A stretch of DNA of 64,000 bases, taken from contig CM073194.1 of the NCBI GenBank assembly GCA_037042915.1, positions 4,588,001 through 4,652,000 of the forward strand, given 5' to 3'. Each line of letters starts with the position of its first letter. Position 1 is the first letter of the stretch. Below are positions 10,347-20,069 of this stretch, one piece after another. The DNA is from Auricularia sp. M13 (taxonomy: Eukaryota; Basidiomycota; Agaricomycetes; Auriculariales; Auriculariaceae). The position numbers and the translations under genes were made by a program. The notes under the pieces are model-generated. The model did no database searches. It saw nothing but the letters and a program-made list of their open reading frames with translations, and was not told the origin of the DNA.

Positions 10347-12249
10347 ATGAGTACCATGATACCATACAACATCTCGCTACCTGCCGCAAGTGGCGTATTT
10401 AGGTGCGCAGCTCGTGGCTCGCCGTAACGCCGAGACCGTTGCTGACAACGAAGAGCGTAGCTATGCCCCGCTCCGCGGTGTGGGGGCTAGCGTCGTGCGT
10501 CGGCGTCGCGGTTTTTTGCACGGTTCATCGCAACTGCATGCTTACTTCGGCGTAGGGATGGAACATGACTTTCACGGATAGTACGACATTTCCCAACGGC
10601 GAGCTCGACTTCCCCGGCGAGGGCACAGCTTTTTTCCGTACCGCGGTAAACGGCGCAGAAATAACGCTGTCGTTTGAGGGTGCGCGCTGCAGTTATTCGA
10701 CTGCGAGATGTGGTTAACTCCGTCCCAAGGTACGGGTCTCTATCTCTGTCTTACGCCTAATGGGGGCGCGTACGCCTTGACCGTGGACGGCACACTCTTC
10801 GACACCAAGGCCCCCGGAAACGATGGTGCATGCAAAGACTACGGCGCGGAATCGGTCGTAGTTGCAGACAATCTGAAGTTTGGGAAGCACGACGCGCTCT
10901 TGCGCGTTTCCGCGAACGCCGACGCTGAGATGCACTTCTTCGGGGGTGTGGTGACGACTGCCTTGAAGGCAAATGGGTACGTGTTCTTTTCCTGTGATTT
11001 GAATGCTGAGAGCTCGTATCCCTTGCAGCAAAGGAGGCAAGGTCGAATCGAGGATGATCGATGACACCGACACAGATTGGTCGTATAAGGCCAGCCTTCA
11101 GTTTCCAAATTATTGCTAAACTGACCCCATCCTCAGCCTTCACGTGGTCCCGGGGTTTGGGACTCGACGACCAAGCCCGCCACGTTCAATTTGACGAGCA
11201 CGTTCGACTGCACATATAATGCCGAACAGCTGGCATCGTATACATTCAAAGGTGAGCAATACGCATTTGAGGATGGAGCGACGATCTGAAATCTGCAGGC
11301 TACAGCGCAGTGGTCTTATTTGGAGCGTTGTATCGCGATACCCGAGTGTACACGATAACGTTGGACGGAGAAACTTTCAAGTCGGACGTCTCCCCCGGAG
11401 GATGGACAATTGGCAGCGCGCCGATGTATCTCAAGGGTGGACTGGACCCGAAAGTCCAGCACACGCTTGTCCTCAACAACTTCCGCAACGACAACGAAAA
11501 GTGTCTGCTGCCGAAACCCGTCGCCGGAGACCTGTTCTGCTGCTCCGCTATCGACGCCCTCCAACTATTTCGCGTCGATGATTCTCAGAGGTACGAGTGT
11601 CTATTCGGATAGTGCCTCTATGTAGATGTCTTAGTTCTTCGACAGCTCACAACCATCGGCGACTCCAATTGGGACGACGCTCTCTCCTGAGAAGAGCAAC
11701 GTCGGCGCCATCGCGGGGGGCGTGGTCGCTGCGGTAGTCGCCGCCGCCCTCGCAGTTTTATTCTTCATCTTGTGTCGTCGCCGTAGCCGTCGCCGGCGAG
11801 CCCAAGTGGACTTGGACGAACCCCCAACGGCCTCAATGGGACCGCCCGCCACTTCTGCCAACCGCTCTCAATCTCCGAACCTGTACGGCCTCGTGGAACC
11901 GTTCTCCATGCCCCAAGCCCACTCAACAGTAACCACCCGCGACGCATCGAGCCCGCCAGTGTCGTACGGCGGCAAAGTCGCGCAAGGCGTCACCGCGTCC
12001 TCTTCCGTCGACCATGGCTCGCAAACAACAAGCTTTCCTCTCACAACACGGCGAGATTCTAGCGAGCTCCATAGCGCGTCGAGATCGCACACGCCGATGG
12101 CCGACTCTCGGTTCAACGCGTCGACTACGCGCCTGGCGCCTGAGGACTTGAATCAAGTCCTTGCGTACGTCGCGCAGCAGATGGATCCGACAAGGAGAGA
12201 CGCTCTCCGTGAGGGAGATACTCTGCCCCCTCCTACATATCAACCGTAG
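10347..12249 (+). CDS. Second membrane receptor-like protein, paralogue of 3001-4813
   Basis: Eight exons: 10347-10402, 10461-10494, 10556-10679, 10730-10976, 11029-11089, 11137-11251, 11299-11590, 11646-12249 (510 aa). Same plan as the 3001 gene, whose length is 509 aa: MSTMIPYNISLPAASG start, YAPLRGVGAS, GWNMTFTDST, GLYLCLTPNGGAYALTVDG, second repeat VWDSTTKPATFNLTSTF ... YTITLDGETF, TM helix GVVAAVVAAALAVLFFILC followed by RRRSRRRR, and tail LNQVLAYVAQQMD plus PPPTYQP. Exons 1-3 match the paralogue in position and size (34-nt and 124-nt exons in both). Two introns, after 11089 and 11251, are absent from the other copy. The one after 11089 has only a GC donor (AAG/GCCAGC); all frames agree if it is used. 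Confidence 0.8.
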
Positions 12250-12484
12250 CTGGGTGTATATAAAAGAAGTATTTGCCCGACGGCGAGTGAGCGTAGCATT
12301 TGGATGGTGGTTTGCATTATGAATGTACTTGTGCGCGAAATGTTCTACGGCCCTTTGTAGTCAACTTGAATAACAAACTGAACGAAAACACTCCTTATGG
12401 CTCTGCGCGCGTTGTGGGGTAGAGACACGGTCGCCACATACCCTTTATGCCTGAGAATATTGCAGTCCGCTGTACATCTTTCAC

Positions 12485-12640
12485 GACGTCATTTGAGCAC
12501 CACCGTCCTGCGAGACTGTCGTGCGAGACTCGTCATGTGACTTAGTCGTCACTCAGATAATTCGAGGATTTCGTTGTGAACCTGCGCACCAAATGACGTC
12601 TACGACATGGTACGTCATGTCCTCTCCAGGCTATATAAAT
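12485..12640 (+). promoter_or_regulatory. Stress-type promoter: three TGACGT sites and TATA box upstream of HSP9/12 gene
   Basis: GACGTCAT at 12485-12492 and ATGACGTC at 12593-12600 are the same CRE/ATF site in opposite orientation; a third half-related site, TACGTCAT, is at 12611-12618. TATATAAAT follows at 12632-12640, 84 bp before the ATG at 12724. TGACGT elements are the binding sites of Atf1-type bZIP factors, which drive hsp9 in fission yeast; use of that factor here is inference. Confidence 0.6.
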
Positions 12641-12723
12641 GTGTGCTCAGACCTCTGAGAGCCGCACAACTCGTCAAACACTCACCAGCCACCCACACTC
12701 TCACACTCTCCTACACTCTCATC

Positions 12724-13064
12724 ATGTCCGACGCTGGTCGCCAGAGCTTCACCGACAAGGTCGGCGCTGCTGTCAAGCCCGATTCCGAGAAGACGACGAC
12801 TGAGCACCTCGGCAACAAGTTCCACGGAAAGGTATGTTTCTCCGACTTTTACGACGACTTTACACCATCATGATGCTCATTGAATGCGCGGTGCAGACGG
12901 ACAACGCCGCGGGCTCGCTGCAGCCTCAGGGCGAGAAGAGCTACACCCAGAAGCTCGGCGACACCTTCACTGGTGGTCCCAAGCACGACGCCACGACGAA
13001 CAATAACTCGTCCCTTGTCGACAAGGCCAAGTCTGCGATGGGCATGGGCGAGCCGAAACACTGA
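12724..13064 (+). CDS. HSP9/HSP12 family heat-shock protein
   Basis: Two exons, 12724-12831 and 12897-13064 (91 aa). It begins MSDAGRQSFTDKVGAAVKP, followed by the conserved PDSEKTTTEHL, DNAAGSLQPQGEKSYTQKLG and a C-terminal helix SSLVDKAKSAMGMG. Hsp12-type proteins are small, intrinsically disordered and fold into amphipathic helices on membranes, protecting them under heat, osmotic and stationary-phase stress. The 65-bp intron falls right after FHGK, the same place as in the three relatives at 22.9-29.6 kb. The upstream region has a TATA box and TGACGT sites, consistent with stress induction. Confidence 0.92.
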
Positions 13065-13952
13065 ACCGTGATCCCGACGGACAACTGCACCGTTGTAAAG
13101 ATAGTTGTAATGCCACTGTAATACCACCCTTGTTCTTTGCACGAGCCTGAGAGTGATGGTCGCATTGAGTGTGCGAAAAGCTGCACGAGGTAGCGCCGAT
13201 GGTATCAGAGCGTTGAGGCCCAGAGATGTTCCTGCAATAGAGACCGGGAATGTGGCAGCGCGGAAGGCACATGGCCAGGGCAGACGTGCAGCAGGCACCG
13301 GTCAGGCAGTCCGCAAAGTCGGCCTGATGAAGCTCGAGAAAAGCTGATCCGGAGAGCGACGAGCGAAGGTCCGTATCCCAATTCCCCAGCAGGCGTTGAG
13401 CGAACCCGGCCGAGCAAGAGCCTTCGTGTTGTTCCTCAGCAGTGCCTGACCGTGCATTGTGGATTAAAGTAAGCATCTGTGATTGCCTAGGTCCGTTCTT
13501 GCACAATCATAGCAGACAGGGCGACACGCCGAAGCGGCCCAGTTTGAACAGTGGGGCAAGCCAGCTGGGCGTGCCTTTGGAGTCGCGCGTCTGATGCAGC
13601 AAGAGCCGGGCCACGCGTGAGAGCGCTACAGGAGCTCTATTTCGGCCGCGCGGAACCGGAAACAGCGTGTGCTTGAGCATGCTCGTGCGAGCGAACTTGG
13701 CATGCGTCCAGAAAGAACAACAAATAAATATTTGGCCGTGTGTACGACCGGGGAAAGAAGTCGCTCAATCCGGCGACGGGCCGTGCCACGTGGGTCTCGC
13801 CACGTGGACTTGGCCGTCCGATCGGCTTTCAAGAACCATTGCATCGCCCGAGCATTGAAATGCTTTTCTCGTCCTGACCATTCACTGGGAATCTCGGGAC
13901 CCGTATAAAGTCCATGCACAGAACGCGCTGTCAAAGGACATCGTCTCTCATC
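13065..13952. other. Intergenic region with esterase promoter
   Basis: 888 bp without a convincing gene. The only clear signal is TATAAA at 13904-13909, 44 bp before the esterase ATG at 13953. Open frames on the minus strand (14087-13626 and 13506-12967) have no family similarity and cross the HSP9/12 3' end, so I left them out. Confidence 0.5.
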
Positions 13953-15782
13953 ATGAAGTTCACGCTGGCTCTCGCGCTCGTCTTCCTCCTCGCTCATTCC
14001 GCGAGAGCCTTTGTCCTTCCTGGTCGACCAGGCGTTGGCAATGGCCCTGGCAGAGGCGTGAGTAGTCTGCAGGTACCTCACATTCAAAGGAGACTTATCT
14101 TTTCTCTATAGTCCGTTTCTTTTGGTGTCACGATCCCAGATCTGGGCTCGATGAACGGCACGGCGACCGCTGAGCCTGGCGTCGAGAGAATCGTCGTGCG
14201 CTACGCAACTGCTGCCCGTTGGAAGGCTCCTGTCGTTGCTAAGGAGCTTCACACACTGTGAGCATAATTTCAAATCATCTCGTGACCGCCCTCATCGTTT
14301 CCCAGCACGTCCTTGCCGCCGGTATGTCCACAACCTGTGGGAACGTCCGGCAGCTGGGAAGGCCAAGAAGACTGCCTTTACATGGTCCTCTATGTGCCTC
14401 AGAATCCTAAGAATATCCTCACCTGGTATGTAAAGCCGTCTTATCTTTCCTTGCCGAACTGACATTGGAGGTCAGGATTCATGGAGGGTCTCTGCTCGTC
14501 GGTGGCGCCAACGATCCCATGATCGAGGGTTCTAAACTTGCAAAGGCGACAAGCTCCATTGTAGCCGTTGTTCAGTACCGACTTGGTGTCGTGCGCAGCG
14601 GCAACCGTTGTATTTTTTCTTTCTTCTCATGGCGTTGTTTCTTTGCAGCTCGGGTTCCTGCCGCCCTCCACAGGTCAAGATACGAACCTTGGCGTCCGCG
14701 ATCTCGTCGCGGCCTTGACCCTTATCAACAAGGTCGCTGCTGGGCTCGATCTCTCCGCCAGTGCCATCACCGTCGCTGGACAGTCTTCCGGTGCCACGGC
14801 CGTTCGCGCGCTCCTCGCAAGCCCATCAGCGTCCTCGTTGTTCTCAAAGGCCATTCTTCACAGCGACACAGCCGACTACGCGTTCTACAAGCCGTCCACA
14901 CTCATGACCTTCCGCAATGCCTTTTTCCCCAACTCTCTGAATTGCTCTGTTACGGATTCCGCATGCATCGACGCGCTACCCCTGTCAACCATCATATCGG
15001 CCCAGCAGAATTTTTCTGCGTCCTGTGCGGACCTTGACCCCGCTTCTGCTGGGCCCGTGCCATTCCGGCCGGTGCAGGACGGCTCGCTGATAACATCCAC
15101 TCTGACGACCGTTTTCCCGTCGACTCTGAAGCCCATCCTTGTCACCAACGTCAAGGACGAAGGCGCTCCCTCCATCTATGGCAGCGGTGGTCTTCCCCAG
15201 CTCCCCGCCTCGCTGTTCCCGCTGGTCTTGCCCGCTATCATCCCAGACTACCGCGCCGATGCCATCCTCGCCTCGCCGTACTACGTGCCGGACCCCAACA
15301 ACCCCGACGGCCTGCGCATCGCGCTCAAGGACGTCGTCACCGACCTCGGCTTCCGCTGCCCCGACTGGACGCTCGCGCGCAACTGGGCGCAACGCGGCGG
15401 CGCGGCATACACCGCGCTCTTCCTGCTCGGCGCGACGCACCCGGCGAACGACGGCATCGACTTCTGCGCGCAGGCAGGCAACGTCTGCCATCAGGACGAG
15501 ATCCCCATCGTCTTCGGCACGGCGCGATCGCCCAGCGCCGCGCAGACGCAGCTCATCGTGGAGGTGCAGACGCGCATCGCCGCGTTCGTCAAAACGGGTA
15601 ACCCGAACGGCGCGCTCAGCCTCGCGGCTCCTGCGCTGCAGAACTGGGTGCGCACGACGCCGGCCAGCGACATTCCCGTCCTCCCGCTCGGCGGTGCCGG
15701 CCCCGTCGATATGGGCGCGTGCGTCACGTCGTTCTGGGGCTCGTCGGTCGCGCCTTACGATTACCAACTCCATGGGCTCTAA
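13953..15782 (+). CDS. Secreted type-B carboxylesterase/lipase
   Basis: Five exons: 13953-14057, 14112-14257, 14306-14425, 14476-14590, 14649-15782 (539 aa). Signal peptide MKFTLALALVFLLAHSARA. Type-B landmarks appear in order: EDCLYMVLYVP (disulfide and N-terminal signature), HGGS oxyanion hole, YRLGVLGFLP, nucleophile Ser in VAGQSSGATAVRALL, acidic partner in NVKDEGAPS, and catalytic His in CHQDEIPIVFG. The final residues (SSVAPYDYQLHGL) match the family end. Fungal members hydrolyse esters and lipids outside the cell; the exact substrate cannot be read from the sequence. An apparent 31-bp intron at 14322 was rejected because reading through gives the family's PVCPQPV segment. Many in-frame Asn-X-Ser/Thr sites fit secretion. 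Confidence 0.9.
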
Positions 15783-16322
15783 CTTATCAGACTCATTTAA
15801 TTGGCGATTGACTCGCTTTTCCCTCGTGCCCTTACTTTTTCATGCGTAGAATCTTTGCTCTGGGTCTAATCCTGCGTTATGTCCACTGTAGCCCTACTGT
15901 TTCCTAATCTTGCTGGTCGATGATGTGACGCCCCTGTTCTAATAGACGAGCCTTCCCCTGCTGGGCGCAGTCATGCACCTGGCAGACAGTAACGCGGTGT
16001 TTGGCACTCTGGAGTCTGGCTGGGTCTTACATTGAAGTTAGCAAATGAGCTTCCGCTCACGATGGACACAAAATAAAATTCCGAGCAGCTTTGAGAAGGA
16101 TATAGAAGCCGAAGAACGGCTGGCGACGTGGAGCTGGGATTGCAGACTCATTTGGAAATTATTGTCGTGAGCGCCGCGAGACAGCGCGAAAACTCCGCCG
16201 ACGCCTTTTCACCACCCAATCATCACAGCGAGTCGCGTTTTGAGCGCCAGCCCCGACCGCCCTCTTCATATCTTGCGCGAGGGTTCATGACCTCGTTACT
16301 ACGCTTTCTGCTTCGCGTATTA

Positions 16323-16731
16323 GGGGGTGTCACAGCTGTAGAAACGATGCCAGAAACTGCAAGTCGAAACTCATCGTGCCGGTCGAAACGTTTCGAGAAT
16401 CAACAGTGACTGCCCCGAAACTGCGAGCCGAAACGCACAAATCCGAACTTCAGAAACATACTTTCTTCAAGCAGGGACAGTTCATGGAGGTCCTTGACAG
16501 CATGTAATCGTACTTTAAAGTGAGAGAAGCAAAGGGACTGGTTTTTGGTGAAGGGAAAGGCGTTGCAGCGGAGCAGTTTCGACGGATCGTTTCGAGCGTT
16601 CCGACTCCCGGAGTCGAAACTCGAAACGGTCGAAACGGTCGAAACGGTCGAAACGTTTCGACCGTTTCGATTGCCCGTTCCGACTCGCGTTTCGACGCGT
16701 TTCGACTCGTTTCGACCGCTGTGACACCCCC
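16323..16731. mobile_element. 409-bp MITE with TA target duplication and many TCGAAAC motifs
   Basis: Terminal inverted repeats GGGGGTGTCACAGC at 16323-16336 and its exact complement at 16718-16731, with weaker similarity continuing ~10 bp inward. TA flanks both ends (16321-16322, 16732-16733), the target duplication of Tc1/mariner-like elements. No coding capacity. The inside is packed with TCGAAAC/GTTTCGA in both orientations, including four tandem 9-bp CGAAACGGT units near 16622-16657 and a perfect palindrome around CGAAACGTTTCG. A non-autonomous DNA transposon is the likeliest reading. Confidence 0.75.
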
Positions 16732-17408
16732 TATTGCTCAACGGCTGCCTTTTCTGTGTCTACAAGATCTCGGCCAACGTTGACGCAGTGTGATTATTGC
16801 CGCGTGTACAGGAACGCTCTCCGATTCCTCGAACGCGTTACTTGGCAATATGCTCTCAGAGTGAACACGCTTGGCATTGTTAATGTCTGCTCCACTGTTG
16901 CAGCAGTATGCCGTCAGACGCTCTGTCTCTAAAAGCTAGCTCCGTGACCTTATTCGTCTCTTGGATCCGTTTCCCCGTCCTGCACGGCATGATCTCATTA
17001 TACCACAGAATCAGATGACGACGTCCACGGTGTGCTGCCGTCGCAGATCACGCTTTTCACGCGCTATCTGCTAGAAATATCGTAGGAGAGAACCCCTCCT
17101 GGACGTACCGTGGTTTTTCTCCGAACAAAAACCGAGAGGGAGAAATCTACAGGGCCCTATCTCATCTGGTTTCTTCATCGCCAGACACATTCCGAGTCGG
17201 CATGCCAACTTACGGACCAATATTACGGTGCGAAACCTGCCTTTAGGATCCCGCAAGCCCCGCCTCCGAGTCTCCTCTGTCCCGCGACACAGCGCCACTG
17301 TGACAGCTGTACGCTTGCAGTTGCCTTGCCAAGACTTGGAGCTTGGTTTCTGACAGCAATACTCCAACAATGCGGCAGGTCCTGCCAGTGAAACACTGAG
17401 CGGTGTTC

Positions 17409-17635
17409 CAGCCGTATGCAAAACGATAGACAGTAATAGCACCCGTTGCGTGCTCCACAGCGCCCCCCGAAAGGTGGCGCCGAGCAGTGGAGGTTGCTCC
17501 TTATGGCAGGTCGGAGGCCTCGCAGACGCCCTCCGTCGGTCATACGAAGCTCTCTGCCGCCGTTTTTGCATCGCAAGAGCCCCACCGAGCTGTAGGCGCG
17601 GGTGCAGTTACTGTCTATCGTTTTGCATACGGCTG
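17409..17635. repeat. 227-bp inverted-repeat element
   Basis: CAGCCGTATGCAAAACGATA starting at 17409 recurs as its complement ending at 17635. Arms are ~37 nt: the outer ~27 nt match almost perfectly, the inner part to AGCACCCG with a few mismatches. The core is ~150 bp and non-coding. No clear target duplication could be read at the ends, so it is either a small foldback/MITE or a hairpin-forming repeat. Confidence 0.55.
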
Positions 17636-17988
17636 TCAACCGAATCTCGCGATGAACTCCAACCCTGAACCTCTCAAGTGCGACATCGACTGGCCACGGT
17701 CCCTGCGACATCTAGCTCGCATTTCCGCGAGCCTCAGGCTTGGACAGAACATATGTATCTGGTATCGACCGATGGGAGGGCCGCCTACCGTCAATATTTA
17801 CGCTCTCTACGGGTTTGCAGCGGCAAATGCTGCCGATTCGCTGATAGTTGATACTGGCAAGCCAAGCTCTGGCCCTTGCTGTCAATGGCCTGAGCGCCTG
17901 GGCTCCAATCTGACCGTTGACGGCGCAGAACTTCCGAAACCCGACGGCGCTCGGAGGTTTCCCCCTTCTGGTCCTGCATCGTGCCGGA

Positions 17989-17995
17989 TATAAAA
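17989..17995 (+). promoter_or_regulatory. TATA box
   Basis: TATAAAA in a GC-rich setting, ~105 bp upstream of the ATG at 18095 and followed by a pyrimidine/CA-rich leader. It is the main reason to consider the following ORF a gene. Confidence 0.4.
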
Positions 17996-18094
17996 TGCCG
18001 CAGCACTGGAGCAGAGAAGAGCCTCGATCCTCCAACCATCTATACCTTACGACTAGCCTCCAGAACATCCTCTCAAGTTTGACTCTAGAGAATC

Positions 18095-18448
18095 ATGGTC
18101 AAGTCGAACATCACGCCGCAGCCGTCAGACCGATGCCCACTGGTAGAGAGCAATTACACCCGCTCTCCGTCGCCCACCGGCTGCGAGGTCGAAGCAAAGT
18201 CCACGGGTAGCTGCGACTACGACTTCGCATTGGTCGACCATGACGACCAGGCCGCTCCGAGTCTTCGGCGAGATGTTGCCACGCCCGCACTGGCAGGTCC
18301 GCGCCTCTCTTCATCATCCGTCGTATGTCTCCTAACTTCAAACGCTAGAGAAAGCTCAGCACGTCGAAGAATCAGTTATACATCGTCTCACGCGGGCCTG
18401 CGCTACAGCGATAGAGGTATGCAAGCTTCCCTGCCAGTGGTAGTATGA
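18095..18448 (+). CDS. Hypothetical protein, exon structure uncertain
   Basis: The ATG at 18095 opens a 117-codon frame, beginning MVKSNITPQPSDRCP with Ser/Asp-rich sequence (CDYDFALVDHDD). No family recognised. A GTATGT donor at ~18323, directly after SSSSV, suggests exon 1 ends there and the rest of the frame is intron, but I could not place the next exon. It is supported by the TATA box at 17989 and a leader without upstream ATG. It could also be a non-coding transcript. Confidence 0.3.
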   Translation: MVKSNITPQPSDRCPLVESNYTRSPSPTGCEVEAKSTGSCDYDFALVDHDDQAAPSLRRDVATPALAGPRLSSSSVVCLLTSNARESSARRRISYTSSHAGLRYSDRGMQASLPVVV

Positions 18449-19157
18449 GTGCCGTGACGCTGGGCTCACCCTCTTCCCTTCCACGGTGCATTGCTGCGGC
18501 CTTCAAATTCTTCCTGGGGCGACAGCCTAGGCCTGAGGTGAATGGAGGAACTCAGGATGAAACGCGCAGCGCATTGTATCAACTGCGGGGTGCAATGGGC
18601 GCACTTGCATAGAAGCTTCAAGTTCAACATCGAGGCCCTAGAATCACTCCGTTGGCGAGCCTGCCTTACTTATGCATTTGACATAGAACTCTAATCCTCA
18701 TCTCACCCACTGTAATCTAGACAGTAGCTCACAAGCCAATTTGTATTCTCCAAAGAAACTAGAACAAGTGATATTCCCGGCCCTTCCGTTGTCCGCCGAG
18801 TCGGTATTCAATTAGCGATGAATTCGCTCCCAATTTCCGCGCTCCAGCGCAGATTTTTCTGAGAGTGTCATTTCTGCTGGGACTTCACTACACATCCGAA
18901 TTGCGTTCTCTCATAGGCTATAGCGAGGATGCACGTTCACCCGTGACAAATATACTTCCGCTCGGGGCACCTTCTGCAATCACGTGCCGGTCACGCTGAC
19001 CACGGCGGAGCGAGTGCGCAACGATGACGAGCGGATGGTGATGAGATTATCGGGCTCGACCCCGGACTCCTACTGTACTTTAAGCACCAATTATCTAGCC
19101 GAATCTATCCGACCAATCTCACCCATCGGCCACTGCACCTCAGGCTCGTCCGCAAGC
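18449..19157. other. Intergenic, nothing recognised
   Basis: About 700 bp between the hypothetical exon and the SET gene. The frame of the SET gene is open back to 18984, but that part is of ordinary composition, and the ATG at 19158 is a better start. No repeat or RNA gene seen. Confidence 0.4.
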
Positions 19158-19823
19158 ATGTCTCAGCCTACGCCCTCACCAGCAGCATCGGCGCCCTCAC
19201 AAGCAGCAACATCCGAATCGACGCCCACACCAGCAGCACCAGCATCGACGCCCCTCAAGCCGCACTGGCCCCAACCCTCGCACCCAACCCTCATCGCCCT
19301 GCGCCTCTCCCCGAACGCCGCAGACTTCACATCCAGCGCGCACTCGCTCGTCTCCCTCCCGCCCGGCGCACCATTCACCCAGCTCACCTCGCCGCCGCTC
19401 CAAATCGTGCGCAGCAAGGCCTACTCGACGGTGCAGATCTCGCGCAGCGCGCACGCGGAGCTCAACAGCGACCTGGTCTACGTGAACCACTCCTGCGCGC
19501 CCTCGCTCGAGTTCGACCTCGCGCCAAACCGGATGGAAGTGCGCGTCGCGCGCGACCGCCCGCTGAGCGTGGGCGACGAGCTCACGTTCTTCTACCCGAG
19601 CTCCGAGTGGGACATGGCGCAGCCGTTCGAGTGCCGCTGCGGCGCCCCGACATGCCTGGGCTGGATCGCCGGCGCGAAGCAGATGGGACGCGAGCGCATG
19701 CGCGGCTTCTGGCTCAACCAGTTCATCGAGGAGTTGCTGGATGAGGAGGAATCGCGTGCATCGCAGCCGGTGGCACAAGCAACAGTAGAAGACAAGCCCA
19801 GCAGCCGATGCAGCATCCAGTAG
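19158..19823 (+). CDS. SET-domain protein with post-SET cysteine motif
   Basis: Intronless, 221 aa from the ATG at 19158 (MSQPTPSPAAS, a Pro/Ala/Ser-rich leader of ~35 residues). The C-terminal SET half is clear: VYVNHSCAPSLEFDL contains the NHS-C motif of the cofactor/substrate pocket, GDELTFFYPSSEWDM the catalytic-tyrosine region, and ECRCGAPTCLGW a post-SET C-x-C-x4-C zinc motif. The N-terminal SET strand motifs are weak, as in many short fungal SET proteins. Probably a protein lysine methyltransferase or a derivative; the target is unknown. An earlier start at 18984 adds 58 unremarkable residues. Confidence 0.75.
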   Translation: MSQPTPSPAASAPSQAATSESTPTPAAPASTPLKPHWPQPSHPTLIALRLSPNAADFTSSAHSLVSLPPGAPFTQLTSPPLQIVRSKAYSTVQISRSAHAELNSDLVYVNHSCAPSLEFDLAPNRMEVRVARDRPLSVGDELTFFYPSSEWDMAQPFECRCGAPTCLGWIAGAKQMGRERMRGFWLNQFIEELLDEEESRASQPVAQATVEDKPSSRCSIQ

Positions 19824-20069
19824 CACTAACAGTCCGATGTATTTCTTGAACAAGCACAACGATCAAGTACGAGTCACAAGTAAGCAAGGTATCAATTCGT
19901 GAGGAGTATCAGCTAGTCGTACAAAATAGTACAATCGAGTCAACAACAATAAGCTTATCCGGCGCCAACAATTCCGTCAACACAGCATGAAGACAATACG
20001 GCTACAGACGACGGGAAGCAGGGTGAAAGCGGAAAGCAGAGAACACAAGGGAGAAAAGAGTCAGGGAGC

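Noticed and set aside
14322-14352. Possible intron in esterase exon 3 (GTATGT...CAG)
   Set aside because: Only 31 bp, and removing it breaks the frame; reading through yields the family segment PVCPQPV.
14985-15773. 262-codon minus-strand frame inside the esterase
   Set aside because: Arg/Asp/Val-rich shadow of a GC-rich exon; the plus strand has all catalytic motifs.
16620-16660. CRISPR-like short tandem repeats
   Set aside because: Nine-bp direct repeats without spacers, inside a MITE of a eukaryotic genome.
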